Positions 30,036-41,239 are shown, numbered from the stretch's first letter. The stretch is 64,000 nt of DNA from Ephydatia muelleri (GCA_013339895.1 JABACO010000006.1:12397656-12461655), one strand, 5' to 3'. Numbers and translations: made by a program. Notes: a model not told the origin generated them from the letters alone.

Positions 30036-31196
30036 GTTCTTGAAGGATGTCATTGCGCTGAACTTGGTGGTGGTCACTTTGGACGAGATAAGACGCTTTC
30101 CAGATTAGCGGAGAGGTTTTATTGGCGTGGAATGGTAGATGACGTGAAAGAATTTTGCAAGACGTGTGACAAGTGCCAAAGAGCAAATAGGTACTGATGT
30201 TATTCTATGTATATTTCTTCTCTCTCTGTGTGTAGAAAATTTGACAAGACTTCTGCAGAGCTCCACCCAATTCCTGTAAAGGGGGAAGTATGGCACACCA
30301 TTGGGTGTCGACTTGATTGGTCCTTTACCAGAAACACCACGAAAAAATAAGTATATAATGACTGTCTCTTGTCTATTTTCTAAGTGGCCTGAAGCAACAG
30401 CCCTCCCTGATAAAACTGCCATCGAAGTTGCTGAGTTTCTGCTCCACTGTTTTGCTAGACACGGATGTTGCAAGATCAAGATAACAGATCAAGGACGGGA
30501 ATTTGTTAACAAGGTACCTAATAAGCAGCAGCATTACATGTATGTGTATGTTTATATGAAATTGTGTTAATGATGATTGTGCAGATTCACTGGATAACTT
30601 GACAAGTGCATATCACCCTCAGAGTAATGGTTTGGATGAACGGTTCAAACAAGCACTTCAGCGTCAGTTACTGAAGTTTGTTGATTCAGAGCAAAAAAAT
30701 TGGGATCAATATCTTGATGCCATAATTTTTTCATATCGTGTTTCTGTTCAAGATTCAACCAAATATTCCCCCCCTTTTTTTGGTGTATGGCAGACATCCT
30801 CATTTGCCCATTGAGTTCAATATGAGACCAAAATCATATCCAGAATCTTATGACATGGACAGCAATCTTGAAAGAAATATTGAGGTATTTTTAAAAAATT
30901 CCATTGATGCTATTACTTGTACATATTGGCATGCAGGCAATGATAAATGTGTGACAACAAACTGTACTAAATATTCAGAAAGCTCAGTGCAGGCAGAAAG
31001 TATACTACGATGCTGCACACAACATTGATAAAGGACAATGACAAAGTGGGAGCTGTTGTGCTACTAAGAAATAACAAGAAACTAACAAAAAAGGGGTCTA
31101 AAATGGAACCCAACTGGATAGGACCTTATGTTGTTCACGAGGTACTATACCATCAGAATGGTTTGTTGACAATGAGTTTATATTTTGTGCATTAAA
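30036..31196 (+). pseudogene. Ginger C: H2C2 finger, integrase core and GPY/F domain
   Basis: Exon 1 (to 30192) holds the H2C2 finger: GGHFGRDKTLSRLAERFYW and CKTCDKCQRANR. After a GT-AG intron, LHPIPVKGE and GVDLIGPLPETPRK (first Asp), KITDQGREFVNK (second Asp) and, after another intron, TSAYHPQSNGLDERFKQAL (Glu) complete the DDE triad. A frameshift in a C/T homopolymer at about 30766-30781 precedes VYGRHPHLPIEF. GSKMEPNWIGPYVV is the GPY/F domain. A TGA and a further shift occur at about 30951-31037. The integrase type is as in KRBA2-like/Ginger proteins. Confidence 0.75.
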
Positions 31197-31239
31197 AAGT
31201 TATGTACACAGCACCAAACAATGAGTTGGACAAAATCAG

Positions 31240-32236
31240 TAAATCACTAGATTTGAAGACAGATTTTGCTCCCAAAGTGTCTGAAGGTGCAGAAAATAGA
31301 TCACTTTGCTCAAGTAAGGCTTTGTATCACTGACTACATGTGCATGATATCTTTAATATTACATAAATGCACTTTATATTTATGTAGCACCTGAAGATGC
31401 AGAGGGTAGTTCACATTGCTCAAGTAAACCCCTATTGGGCAAGATATTGTATAACTGTGTATACATGTGCATGATTTAATAGATGGGTGACATAAATTAA
31501 TCACATGAGTTAATTGATGAATAAAAAACACACACTCTACTATTGCAGTGCCTGAAGATGCAGTTGATGAAATTGTTGGTGGAAGAGATGGCGTGTCAGT
31601 GAAGACAGTAGCTACAAGAACATTGAAAGTGATAACTTTGATAAAACATAATGTAAATCTGAAACTCAGCAATCAAAAGCTGATGAAATTCAATACAAGG
31701 AAAGAGGGGTATTGAGTCCAGAGCAGGTTGAAGTTGAGACAGAATTGGATTGTAGTGTCCTAGAAGAACAGCTGTATTCTCCAAGCCTTAGTCGTCTGTG
31801 GAGGTCTGGTGCTTGCATATTGCATTATGAAGCCAAAGAGGATGATCAAGACTTTAATGTACATGTAAGTCCTTAATTGTAACAAAGCATAACGTTTAAA
31901 TATATTTTAGGATTCAGCCTTTGATATGCAAGAAGAAGAGTATGCATTGAGCAAAGACATTGATGTGGCCTTATGGATAGACTACCGTACCTTCTATGGC
32001 GAGTGCCCATTAAAAGAACTACTTGGAGGAAATTCTGTCATCATAAATGAACACTTGCAAGATGAGTTTGAAGAATTCAGAGGTAAGATCCAATGCGCGA
32101 TTGGAACAACACACATATTGGTAAAAGGAATTGAATTACTTAAATTGAAGCTCAAATCTATCAATGTCTCCTTGATGTCTGTCGCTGCCCTTGGAAGCAC
32201 TTATTTTCTGATGAGTTCATCTGATCTGGATGATAT
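31240..32236 (+). pseudogene. Ginger C: C-terminal region with duplicated small exons
   Basis: Three related short exons end or begin with E-(G/D)-A-(E/V): one ending 31313, one of exactly 36 nt at 31388-31423, and one starting 31549 (PEDAVDEIVGG). The first two end with the same LCS/HCS-plus-GTAA donor context. Later exons encode EVETELDCSVLEEQLYSPSL (to about 31869) and, after an intron, DSAFDMQEEEYALSKDIDVA to 32236. No Ulp1, CXC or PHD motif is seen, so its tail differs from Gingers A, B and D. A hAT insertion ends the frame. Confidence 0.5.
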
Positions 32237-33109
32237 ACAGCGGCGGACGCAGGATTTAGGAGGGGGGGGGGCACGCTTGTGGGCGGGACCCCAAACACTC
32301 ACAGCTAGGGGGTATGGGGGAGCGCTGTGAGCTCCCCCATCGGGGTCTGGGGCAGAGCCCCAGAAGCCAACGGTTTTTACGTTTTAAAACCTTCCAAAAC
32401 TACTAAAAATAATGATAATTTAAAACCCATGCAATCATTAATTTTAATTCACACCGCTGCACAATAATTTTATTATTCATCAGTAGCATCAGTGGCTGCA
32501 TCCTCCAAGATGAAGGAAAGCTTCATTCTCCGTGGCTGTTTGCTTGCAAAAGCATCAATTGTTTCTTCACAGAAACGCTGATACATCTATGTACAGCTAG
32601 CAGGGCCAATCCATTCATCCTTTCTCCCGTCATTGTTGACCTGAGGTACGTTTTTAGCCTCCTTAGTCCACTGATGGAGCGCTCTGCCTCGCAACTCGTT
32701 AGAGGCCAAACTGTCATAATATGAAGGATGGTATGAACGTTTGGAAATTGCTGCTTCCTACAAGCCCTTAGAGCGGACAAAAGGTTGCTTGGGCGACTTT
32801 CTTTGGAAGCAGCTGACCAATAGAGCTGCATGATTATTGTGCTTCATGTACTATACTTACCAACGCTGATCGTTTACAGAAGAAATCCGTAATCACAGAC
32901 GCCTTTCTTTTCTTTACCTGGTTAACGCTAGCGTCAGATTGTTCTTCAATGGCAGCCATGATATGGTCCCAGGATTATAAATTATGTGTGATTAATTAAT
33001 GAGACCATAATCAATGTGATATATCTGACTGCGGTATTGTAATCATTTGATGGTTTTCAGTCGTGTATACCGTATGACCGCGTATGACCGCATCTATTCA
33101 TTTAACGGG

Positions 33110-33148
<39 letters not shown>

Positions 33149-33181
33149 GCCCCTTGTGCCCCCCCCCTCCGTCCGCCACTG
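32233..33181 (-). mobile_element. Non-autonomous hAT, about 945 bp
   Basis: The left end CAGCGGCGGACGCAGGATTT and the complement of the right end, CAGTGGCGGACGGAGG, form hAT-type terminal repeats, each next to a G-rich run. The interior keeps only the transposase C-terminus on the minus strand. It interrupts Ginger C coding sequence. I could not match an 8-bp target duplication. Confidence 0.7.
32523..32831 (-). pseudogene. hAT C-terminal dimerisation domain
   Basis: The frame contains FPNVHTILHIMTVWPLTSCEAERSISGLRRLKTYLRSTM and GLALLAVHR, the standard hAT C-terminal dimerisation motif as in the P52rIPK/ZMYM-like group. The catalytic core is missing because of an internal deletion. Confidence 0.8.
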
Positions 33182-33186
33182 GAATC

Positions 33187-33300
33187 TTATGAAAGAATCT
33201 TGCGTGATCATGCATGGCTCATGCAAGCGATCATGCATTTTCTTGCATGAGTCTTGCGTGATCATGCATGGCTCTTGCAAGCGATCGTGCATGAATTATT
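33187..33300 (+). repeat. Two-copy tandem repeat rich in GATCATGCATGG
   Basis: TCTTGCGTGATCATGCATGG followed by CTC(A/T)TGCAAGCGATC(A/G)TGCAT occurs twice at a spacing of about 50 bp. Each unit is nearly palindromic. Confidence 0.8.
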
Positions 33301-33429
33301 ATGCGTCCAGCTACGTACCATGCATTAATTAACTATATATACTATACGGATTTCATGCATGACTCTGAAATGATCGGGCAAGTGTAATCTTAATTATGCA
33401 TACCACAGTACATTAAAAAATCTTATTCC

Positions 33430-35180
33430 TCATAATGAAAAATGTTCTTCTACTTCTTTTTCATCATCATCATCTTCTTCTTCTTCTTCTTCTTCCTCCT
33501 CTTCTTCATCGTCTTCTTCTTCATCATCTTCATTGTCTTCTTCTTTTTCTTCTTCTTTGTCTTCTTGTTGTTCTTTTTCTTCTTCTTCATGTCTGGGTGG
33601 CATTAGCTCGGTACCTTCTTCGTCATGCAATCTTAAATAGCTTCTGTTTACATCTCTACACTTCTGGTTGCACTTTCGTTTAAGAACTTTTATGTCAAAG
33701 CTGTTGGCACCGAACTTTTTCTTCAAACAATCTGCATGAAATTGATATACATTTCAGTCATTTTTGCACAAAAAGTGTTTTTTGCTGTAAACAAGGAGCA
33801 TTAAAGAGGATGTAATTGAAACTAATGTATATGCCATTTGCTGAACAAACCGATTACTTCCAAGAACTAGTAAAGAAACTGTGTCTCTTAGAATTGAAAA
33901 CGCATGCATCATATGTTTTCATGCATCATGTATATGTTGTACTTCGATAATCATACCAATCATTTTTCTCACACGGTCTTCTGGCAGGCCAGGCCTCGAG
34001 CTCTTCTTTGATTTCATTAGAAGCGACTTTCTCAGCTCCTCTTGAGTAAACATCATATCCAACAACGAAAGAGCTGCTGAGTATGGAGTATCTGCATTAA
34101 TTGCCGTTAAGTCAACTTCCGGTTCTTCATTACGACTTCCCTATAAATAGGAAATTATGTGTGCCATAATACAAGTACATAGAAAAAAAACTCACGTTTT
34201 GCAATAAAATGGTTTTGATGTCTTTCAACTCTTTTTCAATATTATCCAGCCTCTGTTCAATGCGCTAAATAATTTAAAGCAAATTAACAGCAGAAATATA
34301 TGAAATTTCACCAACTCTTTGGCCTGAGGAAGGCTGGTAACCCTTCTCATTGTGCTAAATGATTGAGCCAAAACAAATTCACAACAGAAACATAATAATA
34401 TTTCACCCACAGTTTGGCTTGAGGAAGACTGGTAACCCCTCTCAATGTGCTAAATGATTGAGCCAAAACAAATTCACAACAGAAACATAATAATATTTCA
34501 CCCACAGTTTGGCCTGAGGAAGACTGGTAACCCCTTTCAATGTGCTAAATGATTGAGCCAAAACAAATTCACAACAGAAACATAATAATTTTTCACCCAC
34601 AGTTTGGCCTGAGGAAGACTGGCACTGCAGGTCACGCCTTTCATCAATGTGCTGGATGTTGAACAAATGTACCCAACAGATGCAATGTGCATGAATTTTG
34701 AAGTCACGCTTTCACGCAAGGCAGATTGGCTCTGCTGATCTAGAACAACCTAATGACAATACACAAGTATAATTAGTGAACTTGGTAATACATCGTTAGA
34801 TTGTACTTACAGGTTTAATTGTGTTCTTTGCTTTCTGTAGAATACTTTTTAATGCATTTGGAGTCGTCTTCTGTGCATGTGAAGTAGCTGGAGTGGGTGG
34901 GGTTTCTACAGGAGGTTGATGTGACTTCTTTTGCCTTTTGCTTTTGTCTGAATATAAATACTCACAATATGAATTGAGCAGCCAAAGTGGTATAAATGCA
35001 TCATCACACCTGAAAACGATACAAACGTAACAGGATATTCCTGTCCATGTTCAGTGATCAACAATTCTGCCCCATCTACGCAATCACTTTCACAAATGGG
35101 CATCTGGTCGGCTCTACCAAGTGCCTCTAGTTTTGTTACTTTCTTTTGGCCTGTTTGTGCACATCGTACAATCACGGTTC
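33430..35180 (-). CDS. BEN-domain protein gene, 3' exons (open, at least 356 codons)
   Basis: Exons on the minus strand with GT-AG borders: 35180-35010, 34947-34811, 34749-34708, 34651-34601, 34544-34506, 34449-34411, 34354-34316, 34264-34196, 34140-33957, 33731-33430. All phases fit and the joined frame is open to a TGA, 356 residues in this window. The first exon lies upstream, unseen. A short coiled coil (RIEQRLDNIEKELKDI) precedes the BEN domain: TPYSAALSLLDMMFTQEELR, KSSRPGLPEDRVRKM and LKRKCNQKCRDV. BEN domains bind DNA and recruit chromatin repressors. A long acidic tail ends the protein. It could be a host gene or a transposon-borne BEN gene. Confidence 0.8.
34316..34651 (-). repeat. 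Tandem array of duplicated in-frame small exons in the BEN gene
   Basis: A 95-bp unit, made of a 39-nt exon plus a 56-nt intron, is repeated. Exons at 34544-34506, 34449-34411 and 34354-34316 are 39 nt each and phase 0; the founder at 34651-34601 is 51 nt. Encoded cassettes are HIDERRDLQCQSSSGQT, HIERGYQSSSGQT, HIERGYQSSSSQT and HNEKGYQPSSGQR. Introns between the last copies are almost identical, so the duplication is young. Any number of cassettes can be skipped without shifting frame. Confidence 0.8.
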
Positions 35181-35640
35181 CTGATGTAAAATGAATTTAA
35201 AAGTTTAGAACAAAGTTGGCCGCCAAAGTGTAAATGAAATTAGTGGTCAATGTGTTGCGGCTAATCAATTACATTCTGTTTTTAACCCAACACGTGGTAC
35301 TGTACAGCAGCTTTGCAGCGGCCGGTAAGTAACACTCATGCGCATGCTGATCTGTTATACATAAAGGCTATATAGCTATCTTAATGTTTACATGTCATGT
35401 GTAAAATTGCGCGCTCGTAAATACCTTTGATTAATTTACATGCCTATATATACATAGACATTCATGGCAGAACTCAACAAACACATTACACAGATGATTG
35501 TAGCGAGTGATGTCACCTGTTATACAGGACAAGCTTAAGGGGAGGAGATTAACTAACCGCTTGCACTTTGTACTCAAGCTCACAATGATTTTTTTCACAC
35601 TGCCAATCAAACAGTAGACAGTCGGCCACAGTGCCACATA
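35181..35640. other. No gene recognised; probable upstream intron of the BEN gene
   Basis: No coding frame with motif or splice fit found. The first exon of the BEN gene is expected at or beyond this region on the minus strand. Confidence 0.35.
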
Positions 35641-35644
35641 TCAT

Positions 35645-36765
35645 TGTTGCATTGATCTTAACTCTTTGATTACCAAGTGCATATATGCATGCATGCACAC
35701 AAAACTTTTACACCATTGATGCATGCATATGCTTCCTGCACTTGTAATCTTATAAGTACATGTACAAAGTAATTATGTTTCCTCTCACACTGGCTAAAGA
35801 ACCCCATTATTCAGATGATTTCACTTCATTTCACTATTGCATCACTTCAATACTCCAAGAACAAGAATGCGTAGCCCAGATCAATGTAGTATATCATGCA
35901 TGTTCAGTCCTCTCTTTTGTACGTTTGTATTATGGGTTGTTGCCACAAAAGGCCAGTGGGTTATAATGGACAACCAATATGTGCTTACAACCGGGACCAC
36001 ATAAGTTCAAACATTTGTATGACTATGAGGTTACATGCATGTCAGTATTGCACTTGCATGCACATTCAAAGTGATTTTGATCAACACAATATAATACATA
36101 GCACTGCATGATGGTGTGGCAGATATACAATTCTTGTTTGTGAGCATGCATGTTTATATGCACTTGAAAGTCAAAGAGTTAACCCTCTGGATGGCATGCT
36201 TGTTCATATATGCATGCATGCATATACACGCAACCATTATGAATTCTACGTGACAGTGTAAGTAATAAATGTGTGGATTGCAACTTCATAATGCATGCAT
36301 GTTTGCTGCACTTGTGACCTTATAAGTACATGACATGTTTGGTTACTTTACTACTATGGTAATATGTTTCTTCTGATAAGCACATTGTTCAGATGACTTC
36401 ACTAATCCTATTTACTCCCAGAACAGCAATGTGCATCCCACATTAGTGTAGTACAACATGTTTAAGATGCCAGTTCACTCCACTACCATCTGCCTTTCTC
36501 CACTGCATAATAAGTATGGTTTGTTACAACCGTATGTGCGAGGTAAAGAGGTAAAGATAGACACACAAAATGTGCGTACACCCCTAGTGCCCCACCTGGG
36601 TTTGACTTCAGCATCTACATGGCTGGTTTACATGCGTGTCACTGGATTGCATGTATGTAAATGTACGACTGGGTATTGAAAGTGATTCTTTGTAATAAGC
36701 ACAACACTGACATGCATCACACAGATGATTATATGGTTGTGTGAGAACGATGCATTTGGCGTTCA
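35645..36765. repeat. GCATGC-rich dispersed repeat, copies 1 and 2 in tandem
   Basis: Two units (about 35645-36180 and 36180-36765) share CATATATGCATGCATGCA, TTATAAGTACATG, CTTCTC..., ACTCCCAGAACA/ACTCCAAGAACA, AATGTAGTA and end with ...TCAAAGAGTTAA-type boxes. A third copy lies at 39195-39790. No coding capacity. Probably a non-autonomous element or satellite-like repeat. Confidence 0.65.
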
Positions 36766-36849
36766 CTTATTCCAACTTTCTGTGATATGTTAATTAATTT
36801 CCATTGAATTGGTCTGTATATACCCTTTTTATGGCTGTGTTATTTAGAT

Positions 36850-37641
36850 AACATGAATGCAATTGATTGGGATGTAAACTAACATTGTGCTGCCGTACGG
36901 AGAAAAACTAAAGTCCATAGACCATATACGATAACGAATTATGTAATTTTTACTTACGTAATGATTGAACAATGCTGTTCGATAATCCGAGTGTTCGCAT
37001 AAAACGGAGTACGGATAAGTGTAATTCAACCCAGATATTCATCGGTTAAAGAAAATGAGCACGATTGAGGAAAACACGCAGATACCTTCGGCTCATAAGA
37101 CAGAGGGACAGACGGATGGCTACCCGACATCACCATCCAAAGAAACGAAGCATGCGGAGGATGCGGGTCAAAAGAACGGACCGGGTCCTACTTGTAGGGG
37201 ACGTGATAAACCAGATGGTGGTCCTCTCGTACACGGGTTTTGCTGCGTTATGTAACGGATGACTTCAAGCGCCTGCGCATACATGTTCGAGAACTCTGCC
37301 GTGACCATCATTTGTAAGCCTGCATGGATGTACATTACATATTTGTATCGAGAGTATCTAATTTTGATAGTTGATTTTGGACAACTCTACTTAAAATATT
37401 CCGGCGTTAATCGGTAAAGATGATAATGGACGTGATCGCGTCAGTAGAGCCGCATCTAAAACAGTTGCGTCGTACTGTTTATAATGTATAAAAGTTATAA
37501 CATTTGCCTTCCGAACGGTTAAGCTATCAGCGTCCTATATGTTCGACACTCCATTTATCTATGTGTGAAAGTAATTTGGTGTCTTGCAACAATACACTGC
37601 ACGCCGACACGTTACGAGGTCCGATATGAAGATGTGGCAGC

Positions 37642-37672
<31 letters not shown>

Positions 37673-37725
37673 ATGTACTGAACTCTGACAAAAGGCGGGG
37701 GGGAGGGATGTTTAAATATGATATA
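36850..37725 (+). repeat. Dispersed repeat carrying the CaaX ORF, copy A
   Basis: Matches 56900-57725 and 59240-59850 along its length: ATAGACCATATACG, TTATGTAATTTTTACTTACG, CAATGCTGTTCGATAATCCG, the ORF, then GACTTCAAGCGCCTGCGCAT and further to ACATGATATACTACACT. Upstream of the ORF is a pogo/Tigger-like terminus remnant (TTCGATAATCCGAGTGTTCG). A poly-C tract at 37647-37672 interrupts the 3' part. Confidence 0.75.
37055..37255 (+). CDS. CaaX-tailed small ORF, copy A (66 aa)
   Basis: ATG-initiated, MSTIEENTQIPSAHKTEGQ, then TKHAEDAGQKNG, ending HGFCCVM and TAA. CCVM fits a CaaX box with X = Met, the farnesylation preference. No domain, no membrane segment, high in Glu, Lys, Thr, Gly, Pro; probably disordered. 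It is about 80% identical at the DNA level to the divergent copy at 17410-17649, with substitutions in all codon positions but with the tail Cys-Cys kept. It sits in a dispersed repeat, so it could be mobile-element cargo. Function unknown. Confidence 0.5.
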   Translation: MSTIEENTQIPSAHKTEGQTDGYPTSPSKETKHAEDAGQKNGPGPTCRGRDKPDGGPLVHGFCCVM

Positions 37726-38200
37726 CTACACTGATGTGAGTAACACATTTCTATGATTAGTTAAGTCAATGGGACATAATTACTATGCATTAGATGTACT
37801 TATAAGGTTACAAGTGTAGTCAGCATATGCATCATCAGGGAGTTTGTCAACTCTAAATCATGCATGCATGGATGGTGTGTGTGCTAGCATGTATTTATGC
37901 ACTTGGCGTTCAAAGAGGCAACGTGCAAACAAATACAGTACAGAACTTATTAGACAATGTCATTTTAGAGAGCAGAGACAAGCAAATTGTTCTTCATTAA
38001 GTCTGTTCCCAACAATGGAGCCATATCCCACAACTGATTTGGCCATGGGAACTCAGCACCTTCAATTGCAGAAACCAATGAGGTTTCATAGCACGAGTGC
38101 TACTTGTGGCAACAACAACTGCATCACCACGTTAGCTATCTATTTGAACAAAAATATTCACATCCAGAAATCAGCGGTCAAATGGACATGGTAATTGATT
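37726..38200. other. No recognised gene
   Basis: Contains a partial GCATGC-type repeat (about 37790-37925) and a 116-codon plus frame from 37844 without motif or codon pattern; not supported. Confidence 0.4.
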
Positions 38201-39190
38201 CGAGTCATCAAATATCCCGTATATCTTTCCATAGACATGTATAGGGTGCTTCAGTACCAAGCACACCAGATGTTTCTCAGCTTAGCCCACGAGGGATTGT
38301 TAGTACACTACATTTGGCATGATTTTTAGTAACGTCACCATATTTTCCCTATTTAGTTACGCTCCCCTAGGATTGTTATCCTCAATGTGCAGGAAGCATT
38401 TCTCATTACAATATTCCACTAGCATTTATGTCAACACGATTACGATTTACTACTTGTCCACGAGAGAAACATATAGCTAGTACATAGTACTATAATGTGC
38501 ACAAAAAACTAGGTCTTCCCATTACCTTCCATAACTAAAATATTGAATCAGTGAGTTGTCTCCGTCTCGTACCCTCAAAATTGACTCATGCATGGGAGAC
38601 CTAAGGTCCCCCTCCCTCTGTGTACCAGTTTTATACTGAACTCGGTCTCAGCACCCCTCCTAGCGCTACGCAACAAGGTCTGCTGCAACCAGTTGAGTTC
38701 AAATGCATGCACCCATACGATCTGGATCATTTGTATAAACGTCGCCCATAAGTACTTGTCGTAATTACCTTGTTAAGCTGTTACGTTCATAGTTTGTCCA
38801 AGTAACTGACGTACGACTACAGATGTGGCGCGCGTATTAATAATGTACAGCAACAACCTGTACTTGATAATTAATAACTACTCCAGGATGATACTTACTT
38901 GCGGCAACGGAATCTTGTTGCTCAGAATCCTTATCTTAGATTCTAAAAAGAAGATACCCCCTTTGTATTAAAGTTTTGGTTCCTGGAGGCAAAATAGTGC
39001 TTTCCTTAGACAAGTACATAAAAGGCTGACCTAATTACAGTATTACACCAGCTATAAATCTTGACTCGTTATGACGATTGCGGCAACAGATTCTGGTCTA
39101 TTATACACCAGTGTGTTTTACTGTCATGGAAACATATTTTTTACATTAAACCTGTCTTCCTGGAGGATATGTATTGTAATGATCATTGGT
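38200..39190. other. No recognised gene
   Basis: Unique-looking sequence with only short frames. I saw no domain, repeat unit or reliable exon. Confidence 0.4.
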
Positions 39191-39194
39191 GCTC

Positions 39195-39790
39195 CTGATT
39201 CAATGATTATTGGACGCCATGCATGCTAGTTCATATATGCATGCATGCATATACACAACACAACCGTTATGAATTCTACATGACAGTGTAAGTAGGAAAT
39301 GTGTGGATTTTATGATGCATGCAATGCTTGCTGGACTTGTGACCTTATAAGTACATGACATGTTTGGTTACTTTACAAGTTTAGTATTATGTTTCTTCTC
39401 AAGAACAGATGACGTCACTAATGCTATTTACTCCCAGAACAGGAATGTGTGTCCCACATTAGTGTAGTACAACATGTTGAAAATGCCATCTCCATCTCCC
39501 TTTTCCCAGTTCATAATAAGTATGGTTTGTTACAACCGTATGTGTAAGGTAAGGTTTGACTTCAGCATCTACATGGCTGGTTTACATGTATATGTCACTG
39601 AATTACATGTTTGTAAATGTACAACATGGTGTCACTGAATTGCATGTATGTAAATGTACAACATGGTATTCAAAGCTATTCTTTGTAATAAACACAACAC
39701 CGACATGCATCACACAGATGATTATATGGTCGTGTGAGAATGCATGTATATATGCATATGGTGTTCAAAGAGTTAAGCGTGCATATTAGA
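39195..39790. repeat. GCATGC-rich dispersed repeat, copy 3
   Basis: Lines up with copy 2 over most of its length (GAATTCTACATGACAGTGTAAGTA, TTATAAGTACATGACATGTT, CATTAGTGTAGTACAACATG, TACAACCGTATGTG). Contains an internal duplication of GTCACTGAATTGCATGTATG. Confidence 0.7.
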
Positions 39791-40330
39791 AGTTTCGTGC
39801 CGGTATAATCCTAATACATGTAAATGCAACCAAAATTAAATGAAACAGTTATCGCATGCGGGTCATGCATCTTCGCCAGCATCTTCTACCTTTTCAGTCC
39901 TTATTTCAGGGGGTACCAGAACTCCTTCTAGAAGATCTTCATCGATCCAGTCTGCCTGTTCCAGGCGGCCGGTTCTCCTCGTATGCAATTATACTCTCTG
40001 CCTCCTGGCAGCAACTCCCCCAAAAACTCAACAAACCTCCTTGTGATGGCCATTAACTCATTCAACAGTCCATCCACTTTCACTATCACCTCCTTACTCC
40101 ATCCATTTTCACTATCACCTCCTTACTCCATCCACTATCACTATCACCTCCTCACTATCCTTAATTGCATTCCACTTCTCATTCACCTCTTGCTGGCAAA
40201 GCTTCTTGGATTTGGTCGCAAACGCCTCGACGTAAGCTTCGAAGAGAGACGAGTACCTATCCATCTGCTACTCCGCTACGCACAATCGACAAATACTTGA
40301 AGCAATTGAATCGGATTTTTACGTTTTAAT
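39783..40330 (+). pseudogene. MKQLSHAGH-family coding repeat, copy 2
   Basis: Begins MKQLSHAGHASSPASST at 39840 with the same 5' flank as the copy at 8780-9130, continuing SRRSSSIQSAC in a second frame. A 29-bp tandem repeat (ACTTTCACTATCACCTCCTT type, three copies) lies at 40073-40160. The rest is not recognisable. The two copies differ by indels, so at least one is inactive. Confidence 0.45.
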
Positions 40331-40499
40331 ACCCAAAAGACAACAATACACTGAGCCTCAGTCAGGGCCCTGTAGATTTGAGCGGCCCGATCAGTCTAAT
40401 GACAGCCTTGACAGGGCCTTATTTGTGGGCCTGTTCACGCTACACCGGCACAATAACAGTTGTAACAGTTAAATACACTGTCACTACATGTATATCATA

Positions 40500-40580
40500 C
40501 AGTGCCCGACCGTTTATACGGAAAAGTAACAGCTCGATTATACGGAAAATAAGGCATATTCATTGGGAGTTAGGCAAACT
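40500..40580 (+). repeat. pogo/Tigger-like terminus
   Basis: ACAGTGCCCGACCGTTTATACGG followed by CTCGATTATACGG has the CAGTG start and repeated TTATACGG boxes of pogo-type ends. It lies about 700 bp from a pogo-type coding fragment. Confidence 0.45.
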
Positions 40581-41239
40581 GTCAGTGTCTGCACCACTAA
40601 TGACATTCATATTTACCTATAATTACATTCCCAAAGCCAATGTGGTGTAGCCTTTTAAGAATTTTTTAAAAGAGACAGCTTTCAGCAACCCCCTTTCTTT
40701 GAGCTCTCGCGACTATATAAATGGTGCAGTGTACCTGAAAGACTTGCACATACAATGTATTTCGTACGTGTTGCTCATGTAGACTGTAGTATAGTACACT
40801 GCCCTGCATCGTGTTTCTGTGCTCGGTTGGTATACTTTTCTCAATGTCACATTGTGGGCACACCAACCTTGATGGCATTAAAGATTACTGTCTCTAAGCG
40901 TGTTCCAAAGTGTTAGCAACATGATCACGTATAAGCAAATCTGCATTCACGCAAACACAGTTCAATACAGTATACATGGTACTCACCAATTGATACTTCT
41001 ATGCACAAACTGCATTTTAAAGGCAAGCACTGTTGCAGAATGAATACACCGGGTGTCCACGAAAGAACGCAATGCTTTTGAACGGGAATAACTTTTGATA
41101 GGAGTACGGCTGAACGACCAACAATTGGCCACGAAACTCCTAATTGAAGTGCATACACGTATGCGCTTTAATTGGAGCTTTGTGCTCAGTTGTAGGTCGT
41201 TTCAGCGGAGCCGTATATTTATAGGCCTGTATACTAACT

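Noticed and set aside
33047..33332. Glycine-run frames at the poly-G tract
   Set aside because: Homopolymer artefacts at a hAT end.
33435..33683. Leucine-rich plus-strand frame MKNVLLLLFHHHH
   Set aside because: Complement of the acidic tail of the BEN gene, whose minus-strand frame is splice-consistent.
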